DNA of 64,000 bases from Isoetes taiwanensis (Eukaryota > Streptophyta > Lycopodiopsida > Isoetales > Isoetaceae): NCBI GenBank assembly GCA_021234155.1, contig JAJEKV010000030.1:9466390-9530389 (forward strand). The letters are read 5' to 3'. Shown one piece after another: positions 1 through 10,689 of the stretch (positions within the stretch are counted from its first letter, which is position 1; each line of letters starts with the position of its first letter). A program made the position numbers and the translations under genes. The notes under the pieces are model-generated. The model saw nothing but the letters and a program-made list of their open reading frames with translations, was not told where the DNA came from and made no database searches.

Positions 1-892
1 GTCGAGTAACACGAGACCTTATAATGCAAGTTTCTCCCTTACTTTGGATCCACCGGTAGCGGGGGTTCTAGGCGGCGTCTTGTCTAGATATGCGGGGTGT
101 ATGCGCTGGCGGATGCTATGAATGCGTGTGGTGGATTCCATATGTGTGCTTGCGGTCCGTAGTCATCATTGCTTCATGTTGACACTATTGGATAACTCTT
201 ATGCATGTTACTAACTGCGTGTAGCTTGTGCGGTTTGTTTGATTGGCGGGGCATCACGATGTGTTTATAGTTATCTTTGTGTCATCTTGTTATCGTATCG
301 TGGCTTTCATGTATATAGCCTCTCGTGGGAGGCAATACTTGTTACGTCTACTCGATGGGTTGATGTGAATACAAATCGAAATTTTTGGTACTAAAAATTT
401 TGGTTAAGTAACATTAAATTGTTCTAAATAATTCAATAACTCATCGCTTAGGGATAGATATATTTAAACATGATGCATTTTGCATCCATCATAGATGATT
501 AAATATGTTAGCTAAGGCTAGTAATTTAATCGTTAGATAGAAAGCATATAACCTCTTGGGGTAGATAGAATAGATGAGATGTTATGACAACATCAATTAA
601 AGGGGATAGGATACATTCGGTAGCACCATTTTCTTATGAAGAAAGTGGAGGCTCAATCTTAGGATTTGAACCTACCTACATCTTAGGGGTTGAATGCAGC
701 CATCAAATTAGTCGACAGGCTCAATGGGAGATGTATTCTAGCCTTGGCGGGTGCGACAACTAAGATGGGGAGGCTTTGCATTTAAGTGTAGATAGAATGC
801 ATGATGGGAAAAGTATAATTTTCTTCGCCATGATCTATTGCTTGCATTCACACCTAGGAATGAGCTAGTAGCCTAGCTCTTAATTAAATTAT
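1..892. other. AT-rich non-coding stretch
   Basis: No open frame of useful length, RNA gene or recognisable repeat boundary is visible. The first 350 bases are relatively GC-rich; the rest is AT-rich. It may be the inside of an old LTR element, but I find no primer site or polypurine tract. Confidence 0.4.
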
Positions 893-1155
893 TAGGGGTT
901 GTGAACCCCTTATAACCACATAAACTATATAATCTTAAGTATATACTATTATGCGGGGCATTGATAGCACTTCATGAGGGCATGTATCATAAGTTTTAAT
1001 GTCTTGTTGATAAATTATATGTTCATAATAAGCTGCATAGATAGTTTTGTCTTGTGTAGATATCTTAGTATCGAGATAAAGTAAGATAATAATTACATAA
1101 AATCTTAGTTTAAACCCATAGGGATGTAATTCCTTCAAAGGCATTTAAGTAACCT
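893..1155 (-). repeat. Dispersed repeat Y, copy 1
   Basis: The reverse complement of this block matches 7756-8025. Shared landmarks in the same order are 'tgcctttgaa' with 'ggaattacatcc', then 'tctacacaagacaaaact', then 'tatgtggtt' followed by 'aaggggt'. The copies are clearly diverged, so this is an old dispersed repeat. No coding potential or element class can be assigned. The minus-strand ORF across it is a chance ORF. Confidence 0.55.
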
Positions 1156-2939
1156 TCATAGGGTCGACAAATATAATAAGAATTTGTCTATCTTCTCATA
1201 AGTATAGCAACTATAAAGTATATACATGTAAAGGTTGATACATCACCAACCAAGTAGCGGCGAGAGTCCTGCGCTCAACACTTGGACCGATGATATAAAC
1301 CCTAGCCATATGATAAATAATTAAAATACTTTTTAAAATAAGTATTGCCTCGATAATTGTATGATGACATATCTTAAAATTAAGTAAAGTTATTATATAA
1401 CAATTAGTTAAATATAATACTAGTGGAAGCAATATATCCAATACTACTATAATGCTAATATAAAAATATTACAAGTAAGGTAATTAATATAATTACATGC
1501 ATTAAAGGGAGATCAGCCCGAGGATCATCGGGGGTCAAAGGCTGTAATGTTTATTTAAGGCGTTAGCGGATCTTTGGCCCGGGCATACAGCGATTGGTGG
1601 AGGAAATCGAAGAAGAGCATAGCGACAAGCCACATCGTGGTTAGGCTGAAGCTGCATCGGCGATTAGGCTCAAGCTGCATGCCGGTGATTCGGACCGGCA
1701 TCGACAATTCTGAAGCTCTGCATCGACAATTGCAAGCTTGCTCAAGGTTGTTGGACCATTCGGGATAACCAAAAGAATAGGTAACCAATCCTATAAGTTG
1801 GACTGCCCGACACACTTGAAGATCCATAGTGTTGCTAATCGGAGGAAGTATTGGAGACACTAAAGTTCTTGGAAATTGGGACGATCACCTTGAAATTGTC
1901 CCGGAGGTTCTTCTTGTCGGATCCTATAAGAAGACAAGAAGATCTCAATCCTCAATACCCGATGAAAGGGACACTTACAAGTGGAAGAGCCTTCGTGGGC
2001 ACTACAAATAGATCTTGAGAAGCGGTACCCACAACTCATGGAGCAATGCAAAGGTCATTTCGTCACGAAGTAGTCGACACCCGAGCGATAGGGAGTGGAA
2101 GGTAGATTAAAAAAGTCTACTTCCGTCCCACGGAAGTAAGCGACCTTGAAGATAAGAGGTCATTCAGGCATGCATTGATAGGAAAGCACCTTTGGTCAAT
2201 GCCTACTACGGAGGACCCTATCCTTCTGCCCAAATCACGGGAAGGACCCTATCCTCCGCCTCGAGGCAACTAAAGGTGTAGGCATGAGTTGGCATCCTAG
2301 GCATGATAGAATTTGTCTCCACGACCCGCGATGGAAGAAACATAATCTTCCTATCTTAGGGAGATATGCCTTGCATCCATGTAATTGTAATTAATGGGTG
2401 GTTCCTAACAACCAACCCTTATAATAATTAAAGCGTATTCTAGCGTAGTGTTGGACTGAGGCCAATAGGAGAGTCTATGGGAGGGAAGGTCTGCTGCGAA
2501 GACTTACAACATATTTTTGTCGCGATGTGTTGTAAAGGAAACAATGTGGAACCTTAAGTAGGAAATTTTGGAACTATGTTAATAATAATAGTGGTGTAAG
2601 CTATAAAATTTTGTGAATAATAGATGATAAAGTAAAGGCGTGAAAGACTACCTCACCATAGTATGATATTAAACAAGGATGTGTTATGATAAATTAAAAT
2701 GTTACCTTGAGGTAATTATATTGTAAAATTGTATAGATATCGAATGTGATTCGGGGATATGGGGTTTCAAGGTGGGGAGGCAGCGTGATCTTTGGGGACA
2801 ACATCAAGTCAAGATGGGGAGAATGTGGCGTTCGGCATAATATCGACCGAATCGTATATTATCTTTGCCATGTCACGTACATATCATCAATGACATGGAC
2901 TTGCGAAGGCGTATAGGGTTGCACCCTAGGGGCAAGGGG
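1156..2939. other. Non-coding stretch with one short perfect hairpin
   Basis: ORFs at 1555-1860 and 1574-1768 overlap on opposite strands, resemble no known family and show no exon borders. The only clear structure is a perfect 9-bp stem with a 3-base loop at 2118-2138 (TACTTCCGT / ACGGAAGTA). Nothing else can be supported. Confidence 0.4.
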
Positions 2940-4060
2940 TTGCACCTAGGGGGCAACATTGAATGTTGTGCATGTTAAATAAACATACACAATTATAAAC
3001 CTCATGGACCCCATTGCCAAATCGCTAAATCCCATTTGGCCAATGTCTAACCTAACCCTAAGGGTTTCTATAAAAGGGCTTTCCCCTTAAACCCTAAACC
3101 TTTCTTCTCTTTGCATTTTAGGGTTTCCATAGAGCTCCTTTCCCATTTCGCATTTAGGGTTCTCTTGAACCATTTCGGCCAAGTCAAGACCCCATTTCGC
3201 ATTGCTCGTCTCTGCAAAGCCGTTTTTGCACAACAGATCATCGAGTAGCAGCCATCTTCAGCAAGATTAGAGATATGGATGCGTTCCGAGGATCTGGCGC
3301 AGGTCAAGGACCAGGTATCTAGTCATTCTGTTATGCAAAGCCGTCTTTGGGCTAGGCAGTAAGGTAGTTTAGCATATTCATTCAGCCATAAAGGCCTTAT
3401 AGATCCCAAGTTCATAAGCCCTAACTAAGGAACCTAACTCTGGATGTTTAGGTAGATAGATTAGATGATGTTCTTCATTTCAGTTTTGTGATGATGTTGG
3501 TATTTCATTCTGTGACCTCCATGTATTGGGAAGGGGGGTAGAGGCCTAAAGCCTGTAAAGCAGATGATTCTAGGCAACTTACTAGTTCCCAGTTACATGC
3601 GGCCCGTGCACAGGAGCCCGCCTGGTTGTGGGTGGCGGGGCTAGACCGGTTGACAAGGAGGAACTTGTCCCATCACGGAGTGACCCCTCTGGTGTGTAAA
3701 GCCTACCGGGGGTCTATGCGGGCTAGGCTTAATGGCTTGTCACTGAGTGTGGGCAAGGCATGAGCTCGACACTCGTGGGGTGATGCGTCACCTTCCATTG
3801 GGTTCAAGTCGAATCTGAGGCGGTGGCCCTCTGGCCTTTGTGAAGGGCATGGATGCCTCTGGAGGGGAGGTGACTCTCCTCCTGCCTCATCGGGGCTGGG
3901 GAGATGCAACCCAGTAGTAGTAGCCCCTCTGGCTATTCACCCGGCAAGCTACGTTTAGGTCCCAATACTTTTCAACCTACTCTGCAAAGTGTGCACGGGA
4001 GGGGCGGATGGAGTGGACTACCCTAAGCCATGTTCTTATGCCAGCCAAATCCATTTGCCA
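2940..4060 (+). repeat. LTR-like repeat family X, divergent copy 1
   Basis: This block matches, on the opposite strand, the family at 25.4-28.4 kb and 35.1-36.95 kb. Landmarks are 'tctgttatgcaa', 'ggaacctaac', 'tgtattgggaa', and the GC-rich 'gcccgcctgg' box with 'gggtggcgggg'. The 3' part matches the 'gtccactccat' end of the other copies in inverse complement. A TATA-like 'ctataaaaggg' lies at about 3069, followed by a GC-poor leader, as expected for an LTR with a pol II promoter. It may be a solo LTR. The ORFs at 3068-3307 and 3703-3909 are not conserved in the other copies and are rejected. Confidence 0.5.
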
Positions 4061-4650
4061 TGAATTCTTTTGCAATGACTTACGGAGGCCCAAGCCGTCG
4101 GTCGAACCCCTTGAGTCACGAGCCACGGGTTGGATTTCCCCCTTGTTGTTATTGTTCATGTTGTTGTTGTTGTATATGTGATGATTATGATGTGTTCATC
4201 CTTCGAGGTGATTGTATTGATATACTGTTAGTATGTTCTCATGTTTGTTTATTCACGCTTCCGCAGATAGGTCGACCCGAAGGGAGACGGGTGAATGACA
4301 CATCCACTCTTCCCTTGCTGGCTCATTCCACTGGGAGTGGAGTCAGGTGGATGGCCCCTGCCAGTTTGGCTGTCAGGGGGAATGCTCCTCCTTTGGATAC
4401 GATGTGTGCATCGTATAAGGAGTAGGGGACGTCACACAACTCACATTGGTGGAAATATAATTTTGGGAACATTCAAAAAATGGAAATGAAGCCCATGTCC
4501 AGTCAAAGGGGACAAAAACATTATGGAAATTGACAACTGAGCATGCTTAGGTCACAGCCAAATGCAAGCTTGTTGCAAATGTGGTTTCATTAGATTTTTG
4601 TTTATCAACAGCAACAATTTCTCTTTCCAGATAAGCTGTTAGCATAGAAG
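4061..4650. other. Non-coding stretch
   Basis: Contains a short GTT-rich run near 4145-4175 and a 131-codon ORF (4030-4425) with no recognisable domain, Cys-rich because of that run. No gene is supported. Confidence 0.35.
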
Positions 4651-4972
4651 TCAGCTTGCTTTCTCAAGCTCGGGAAGATCTGCCACACAGAAAAGGTTCA
4701 AAAAAGGATGTTATGTATATATATATATCAGTTTAGACAACTACTAACACATATGGACTAGTGATTTCCAAACACGCCTAGCTTTGAAAACCAGGACATT
4801 TAAAGTTGGAAAACTTACAGAGCATACCTTCATCATCGCTCTCAGCTTCCTCACCACCCATACCATACTTCTGAAAACCAAAACAACAAAGTTAAAATTC
4901 TGTGAAGAAAGTGGTGCACAAAGGGTCACTTGGGAAGCAACAACTTACTGAAAAATCATCCATGCCCCCAAG
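4651..4972 (-). pseudogene. C-terminal exons of an Hsp90 co-chaperone p23-like gene (fragment)
   Basis: Three minus-strand exon pieces keep one frame through GT/AG borders: 4949-4972 ends ...MDDFS before GTAAGT; 4828-4870 reads KYGMGGEEAESDDE after TTTTCAG and ends before GTATGC; 4651-4679 reads DLPELEKAS then TGA after TGTGGCAG. p23 proteins bind and stabilise ATP-bound Hsp90 in the cytosol and end in an acidic tail like DFSK.GMGG...SDDE.LP.LE, which this matches closely. The N-terminal CS domain, about 110 residues, is not found upstream: the frame of the first piece meets TGA just before the ATG, and no further exon is seen to 5.9 kb. It is therefore a captured or decayed 3' end, not a working gene. 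Assignment rests on the tail motif and the clean splice phases. Confidence 0.6.
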
Positions 4973-5925
4973 TCAAAATTGTCAACTGATAATGATGTTA
5001 ATGTGCATAATAGCCTCTTCTTTTAGGTTTGGTAACCTAGTTCAACTGTATGTTGACTTAAATGCAAAACTTCCAATCCTCTTTGGATTCTACACGCCCT
5101 AGTCACACAAATCTTTGATTGATCCCTCACGGATCCTATGGCAATCTGAGCTCATTGACATAAAATGAAGATCGAGTTATTTCACACTTAAGCTAACTAT
5201 TACAATACATACGAGTTCTGTGGCGACAGCGGACCAATACATTCTAGCCCGGGCACAACTCGGGCATACCCATTTAGGGCCCGGCTAAATGAGCAGCCAA
5301 AAATAAGCTCATTGTAGAAAAGGATATTGCGAGTCTTGAATAATGTCTGCACAATAAAAGTTAAGTCAAGTTAGATTAAACTCAACTTATATGCCCAAAA
5401 GTTCTTTCAAGCGTAAGACCATCAATTGAGGCTTTTGATAAATCCATACAAAGGCCTTTGTCATACTATAATGAGCTAACATTTCAAAAGTAGCTCCCAG
5501 AAAGATTAATGCAAACCGGAGCTTAAATTCAACTATACTCTGTTTTTAGGGCGAGACAAAATGCATCGAGAATACTCTTGCCAAAAAAAAACTCTAAATC
5601 TTTAGCTAATGCGGTGAAGTAGCCCAGTTTTTCGATTTTGTTGCTCTATAGCAACCTCGCCGTGCTCCGGATGCAAGGCGACCGAATGAAGCGTCGAGTT
5701 ATCCCCGGCCGACGGACTGAACTTCATCCTATTTCAACGTGTCCTCTTCCATACTTGTTGAGCCACATCACGCAACCACCACATACATAGCAAATAACAC
5801 CCATGCGGTGTATGCACACACCAACCAGCTACACACCACAATTGCCCAACCCCACATGTATCATACAACTACTACAAACGAGCAGTGAATCTGTTGCAAA
5901 GCAAGATATGTCCATTGTGACAAAC
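4973..5925. other. Non-coding gap between two gene fragments
   Basis: No exon-like block can be supported. A GC-rich patch at about 5220-5300 contains several GCCCGGGC-like motifs. The ORF at 5803-6030 on the plus strand is the shadow of the SF3B2 fragment. Confidence 0.35.
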
Positions 5926-6110
5926 CTGCAAGAATTTTCGTTTCTGACAACAGTGCCTTGGCACTGGAACAGTGTTACGATATGCCTCCAGGAAAACCAA
6001 CAACCGTGGCCTGCAAAGAGAATCGGATAAGTAACTAATGTTTGAAAAAAATACTAACTAGAGGAAGAAGATCAAAAGTACCTCTACAACATCTGGACTT
6101 ACACATATGC
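5926..6110 (-). pseudogene. SF3B2: SF3B2 (SAP145) spliceosome subunit fragment
   Basis: The 85-base minus-strand block 5926-6010, bordered by CTTTGCAG and GTTTGT, reads PRLLVFLEAYRNTVPVPRHC followed by CQKRKFLQ. SF3B2 homologues carry D-P-K-LLVFLK-YRNTVPVPRHW-QKRK-LQ at this place. A second piece at 6082-6096 reads PDVVE and ends at GTAC, corresponding to the segment just before it. SF3B2 is a U2 snRNP SF3b subunit that helps branch-site recognition in the nucleus. Eight conserved residues (VWDATAAD-like) that should link the two pieces are missing, the splice phases do not match, and the conserved W after PRH is C. No downstream exon follows. It is a dead fragment. It has the same orientation as the p23 fragment and lies about 1 kb from it. 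Confidence 0.75.
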
Positions 6111-6319
6111 AAATTGGAACGATTATGTTTCAATTTATGCGAGCGATGGGGACCGCGAATCATGTAGCTCCCAGCAACCGCATACACAGCCTGGGAGAAG
6201 AAAGAAACCGTCCATAAAGATTGAAGAACAAAGCCCAAGAATAAGCAAAAGCAAAATATCAAATTATATTATTGCAAAAAAGGATGAGAACCAGAAGCCA
6301 CAAACGATTTGCAGGAAGA

Positions 6320-6958
6320 GCAGGTCAAAACGGCCCATTACAAGGAGCACATCAACCCCGTGTTAGCCCGGGGCCCGTAGCTCTACCTGCGTTCCCAGCT
6401 GCCCCTGAAAAAGCGCAAACTCATTGCGTCCATTGGCGAGAGGTGCCCACCATCTTCGCGAGGCGAGGCGGGGTGGATTGGGGGGAGCCCCGCCGGGGCA
6501 GGCTGTCCGGTGCTGTCAAGCGGGTGCCATTGAGGATGAGTCTCACACTTTCGAGTTGCCAAAGATTCGGTCGGATCGGCCGGATATGCTCCCTTAGATG
6601 CGGCGGACTTCCCCTACACTTGCGATGAACACGCGGCGTCGATTACATGCTCACGGGGATTCGGGACGTTCGAGAATACTGGATCTGCCAGCTCACCTTT
6701 GCCCCGCCTAGCTGCCCATTTGTCGGGCACTACGGTCGCGGTGCATGAGTGTATATATTTGTGTGTTTTTGCATTTTGTATATTGGAACGGTTTTGTTAG
6801 CGGTGATTGCTGCCGCGGTTTTCCCTCGAAACCCTTCGAACCGGGGTTTTTAATCCGGGTAGTAATGCTTTGCTGGCGCTTTTTGTATTGGGTCCCATAG
6901 ACCGATTGGTCTCCATGGACGATAAAAATACCTTCCTTCCTTCCTTCCTTCCTTCCTT
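6320..6958 (+). mobile_element. 5'-truncated LINE 3' end with (CCTT)n tail
   Basis: Broken plus-strand frames read QVKTAHYKEHINPVLARGP, KLIASI and AGAIEDESHT, matching QVKTGHYHAHINPTLAPGP, KLVAIASI and IEDESHT at 40.5-40.83 kb. These belong to the region after reverse transcriptase in plant LINEs (RTGSH.L.IETGRW then a Cys/His cluster). The 3' untranslated part from about 6800 matches 40.98-41.12 kb: 'cctcgaaaccc', 'ggggtttttaatcc', 'agtagtaatg', 'attggtctcc', 'tggacg'. It ends in a 28-base (CCTT)7 tail at 6931-6958 instead of poly(A). Several frameshifts and stops; non-functional. It lies between the SF3B2 fragment and the ORF at 7.0-7.65 kb. The ORFs at 6272-6628 and 6807-7136 are by-products. 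Confidence 0.7.
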
Positions 6959-6971
6959 AAAAGCTAAAGAA

Positions 6972-7650
6972 TTAAACTTGAAGAGAAATGGAGGGTTTAC
7001 AAAGTGGCCACAAAAACACAGGGAGTATTTCAATCTGAGGCTTGCCAAGATAGCCGCTCCTGGATCTGAAAGAACAATGGGGCTTTTCATGCTCCCTCGA
7101 TTTACTCCCGGCACAGAAGATTGCTCCGAAGCTTAAACTGATATTCCAGAGCAGAATTAACATGGGATTATTACCACCCAGCTCATGCAATCCGAGTGCA
7201 CGACAGGCTAGAAACGCAACAAACTGTACAAAATCTGTATAACCTTCGTGAAAACCATTAATCTGCACATTTTCAGCAAGAAAAACATAAGAGAAAAGTC
7301 GGCCATGCTCTGCACTGAGTTCTAGAGGCCGATCAACAGCCGGACATGGCAGGCCATTAAATATTAGAGCAATAGCGATTCTCTGAGCAACTGTGACGGC
7401 ACTTACCAATGCAAATCGGCCAGCAAAAAGATGTATAAGACAGTGTCCAGAACCACGCCATGGCCAGAGAGACGCAGCATAAGAACCCATAAATTTTTGT
7501 TACCTGGATTATGGCGGCGGTGTGCAAGAGCAGAGCTCGCCGGAATGGGGCAGAGCAAACTGGAGAAAGCAGAGCCTCGGCGAGAACATCAGACGGGTGG
7601 GATTCCTCCGAAGCAGATAAGCACAAAAACGTGGCTTCCTCTGCAATTTT
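6972..7650 (-). other. Unrecognised minus-strand ORFs, possible gene fragment
   Basis: An ORF of 172 codons (6972-7490) and a second at 7357-7626 lie on the same strand as the p23 and SF3B2 fragments. The upper one has a plausible first-exon shape: GC-rich, ATG at 7626, ending HTAAIIQ just before CAG/GTAACA at 7504. The lower one contains a hydrophobic-polar mix beginning about LFAGRFALVSAVTVAQRIAI. A tempting GT...AG pair at 7383-7406 would give a 24-base intron, too short for plants, so I read through it. No family is recognised and no function is proposed. Confidence 0.25.
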
Positions 7651-7755
7651 TCTCCAAAAAATTTTCCCTCACGATTTTTTCCCCCGGACATGAATCTGAA
7701 GCATCTGAGAATCGAATCTTGGTGAGACTCGATTATATAAGTGTAGACAAGGAAC

Positions 7756-8025
7756 TTTAAGGTTATCTACATGCCTTTGAAAGGAATTACATCCTTACGA
7801 AGGTTTAGCTAGCATGTTATGTAAACATTATCTTACTTATCCCAATACCAAGAAATCTACACAAGACAAAACTTTGTGTAATTATTGCATTAATATTTAA
7901 CTTATCTCAATGAGACGTATTAAGGGTTGCAACACATTTTCTCGTGTGGATTGTCCTAAATGCATGCCACAATGATGTACATTTAGTTTATATATTTTAT
8001 GTGGTTTTAAGGGGTCCACATCCTT
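7756..8025 (+). repeat. Dispersed repeat Y, copy 2
   Basis: Inverse-complement partner of 893-1155, in better condition at its start. The shared core includes 'tctacacaagacaaaact' and the end 'ttatgtggtt'. Not coding. Confidence 0.55.
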
Positions 8026-8784
8026 GATTTATTTAACTGGTGCCCAGCGTTGCTGGGCATAATTTGAGAACTTATAAATTTTGTGGACTTATGCATTTGC
8101 GTAGAGTAACTTCTGGGCCATTGGGTCATTTTGAGAATCTGTAAATAGCAAGTGGCCATGTGTATGAGTTATTGATGGTGTTATTAAATATCATATGGTC
8201 ACTCTCTCTTCTATTCTATTCTATTTTATTCTATAATTATGGTGCCCAAGCTAGAGAAAGAGAAGATGTGAACCATTGTTAAATGTTTGCGGAAAATGTA
8301 GTAAGGCCCCTATGGCTATTATATGGTTGATGCAACAATATATAATTCAACAACATACTTGTTCCTGGAGCAACAATTCCTGGTTTATTATATTTTTACG
8401 AAAATTTTGTGACAATAGCAATAGTGGGCAATCTCTCTTAGGTTTCATCTCAAACTTTCATCTAGATACAACAATTTATATGACTTCTATTGAACATGAA
8501 TTTATAATTTTATGTCATGAAATAAACTTTATATGGAATCTGTAGCCACAATGGTTCAAGAAGATGCTGCACAACCATACTTATACATCTAACCATTGCA
8601 ATATTGATGGAGGACATTTTTTAAGTTCATTTTGGTGAAATCGGCAGTCATACGTCCTTATGAAGTTGTGTGCCGATTGCAATGTCGATGCAAAACGTAG
8701 TTCAAGTTCATCTTTGACATCTAACTGCAACGTATAATATTTTGATTATGTAAACTGAGTGTGAAAAAATCTCTAGAAGCTAAA
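8026..8784. other. AT-rich stretch with a small hairpin
   Basis: A perfect 8-bp stem with a 3-base loop, TGCCCAGC / GCTGGGCA, lies at 8040-8058. A short TTCTA-like run lies at about 8210-8232. The plus ORF 8276-8545 has a faint resemblance to a copia RNase H tail but lacks the catalytic residues, so I do not call it. Confidence 0.3.
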
Positions 8785-9251
8785 TGTAATGTTCCTAATC
8801 GACATGCCCTTAACCAACTGAGCAAAACCGTCTAGACGTTTATGAGTAGTCGCTTCTACCCATTTATGCCGGTGTCTCGGGAACACCCCACAGGCACATT
8901 CAAGGATCGAATACTCGAGCAGTCTACCATGGGCCCGTTACAGTCTCCCGCTAGAACTATGCTCGTCCTCGAGCATCCAAGGCTATACCATGTCTATGTC
9001 ATACCATATCACAATGATTACCAAGTCTTTGCAAATTACCCATGCATATAGACACCCATGGAGACTCGAACTCGAGAACTGCTCTGATACCAACTGTAAC
9101 ATTCCTAACCGACATGCCCTTAACCAACTAGGCAAAACCGTCTAGATGTTTATGAGTAGTCGCTTCTACACATTTATGCCGGTGTCTCGGGAACGCCCCA
9201 CAGGTACATTCAAGGTTCGAATACTCGAGCGGTCTACCATGAGCCCCCCCG
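8785..9251 (-). mobile_element. TRIM (terminal-repeat retrotransposon in miniature), copy 1
   Basis: Two direct terminal repeats of about 158 bp (8785-8942 and 9095-9251) flank a 152-bp interior with no ORF. The left repeat begins TGTAATGTTCC and ends GGGCCCGTTACA, with TG...CA ends on both strands. On the minus strand the interior starts with a primer-binding site TGGTATCAGAGC (plus-strand 9081-9092) two bases from the LTR and ends with the purine run GGGAGA before the other LTR. This is the layout of an LTR retrotransposon without genes; gag and pol must be supplied in trans. The right repeat loses its end in a C7/T12 run at about 9245-9263. A relative is at 22.5-22.96 kb. Confidence 0.8.
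9081..9092 (-). promoter_or_regulatory. Primer-binding site of TRIM copy 1
   Basis: The minus strand reads TGGTATCAGAGC, complementary to the 3' end of plant initiator tRNA-Met, two bases inside the LTR ending ...GTTACA. It sets the element's orientation as minus. Confidence 0.8.
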
Positions 9252-10689
9252 TTTTTTTTTTTTAATTATTGATTAAGATTCCTTTCTTGATTGTGAACTT
9301 CACATGGGGAATTTTAAGTTATATTGGTTCTGGAATGTGCCTCACATTGGGAAACATATGAGAGTGTCTCAATTACTATGACATCATACATGTGGCATAA
9401 TATCTGGCCATTTTTAATGGAGGACGGATATTCTGAGATACGATACATGTGGTATAATATCTGGCAAGTTTTAATGGATTATAATATCTGCCCTTAGGGT
9501 TTGCGCTCAAGAAGGCTGTGCCGTTTACGGCAAGATAGCAATTTGCTCGGTCGTTCAATATGGTTTTGCCTACTTCTGAATGCATTTTTCATTTCTAAAA
9601 CTGATTCATGAGATCATTTCAGTTTTTTGGACCTCTCATGGAATCATTCTACTGAATTAGAACAGGTACGCAAACCTTTGCAACATCGATCTGCTCAGAA
9701 GAATTTTGGCAAGCTACAAAGCTGCTCCAAATTTAATGCATTCAAATAGGCTTCCACATACGCCGATAAAAAAGACCAGAGATGTGTCCAAGCTTGATCT
9801 ATTTTTGCAAGCAGAATCTAGTTGAACTCCAGACACAGACCAATGTGGCCCTCCCCTTTATTTCCAAAATAGCAGTACAATAATATTTCACTTCTAATAA
9901 TCCCTCATGCGCACCGGCCTTTTTGGGCATACAAAGTACCACAAAGGGTCCAAAACTCAAATTAAGTTCATAAAGATTTATAGGCCTCCGTTGCTAATGT
10001 CCAACAGGACCCCAACATGCCAAGATTCTTGCAAAACTTGCAAAGGACGTCTCCACATCCATCTCTAAGCAAATATGTAAGCCTTCAACTCTATTCTGCG
10101 CAAAACGACGACCCCACCAAAACAAGAGTTTATCAAACTCAAGAGACGTCCACTCATATAACGACGTCCCAACTCCATGGGGCAGCTCACGCCTATAGGT
10201 CCAATCCATCTCCAAGCTAACATGGCATAAGGAGCCACTCCCGAAGACAAGCATATTCATATCAATCGACCTCGACCTAAAACCTGCAAATCCACCAATC
10301 CAACATCCACGGAGCACAAAGGCCCTACTCCAAGCACGAGGGCCGCCAAAACGCTAGCACGAGGGCCAAAAACGTATGACACGAGGGCCACCACAACATC
10401 CACATCTTTCCTACTACTTGGCATGAGAGCGAACATTACTCTAGCACGAGGACCATCCCAACAACACCAAATCCCTTAATGAAAGAAAGACCTGAACACA
10501 AACATGGGAGCCAGTGGCACAAGGACCATCAATCATTGCACGAGGACTCAAGATCACCCACAATAAAAATACTAGGGGCTACCTCTAAGTAAGAACAGAG
10601 AAATGAAAGCAATTGATCAAATAAGAAAACAGACGAGGATTAAAGGCCGAACTATAAAAGGCCCAAAGGGACAAGAGGGTGGGAGGGTG
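9252..10689. other. Non-coding stretch with degenerate GCACGAGG repeats
   Basis: Between about 10330 and 10555 the motif 'gcacgagg' or a close variant recurs five or six times with no constant spacing. A duplicated 'ctggcca / tgatac' block near 9390-9475 is a short direct repeat. The 107-codon minus ORF at 9994-10317 has no recognisable domain and is not called. Confidence 0.35.

Noticed and set aside
3703-3909. 68-codon minus ORF rich in Pro/His/Arg
   Set aside because: Lies in the GC-rich part of repeat X and is not conserved in other X copies.
7383-7406. GTAAGT...CAG pair suggesting an intron
   Set aside because: It would be 24 bases long, below any plausible plant intron.
8276-8545. Possible copia RNase H remnant (SLLGFISNF...SIEHEF)
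   Set aside because: Similarity is faint and the catalytic acidic residues are absent.
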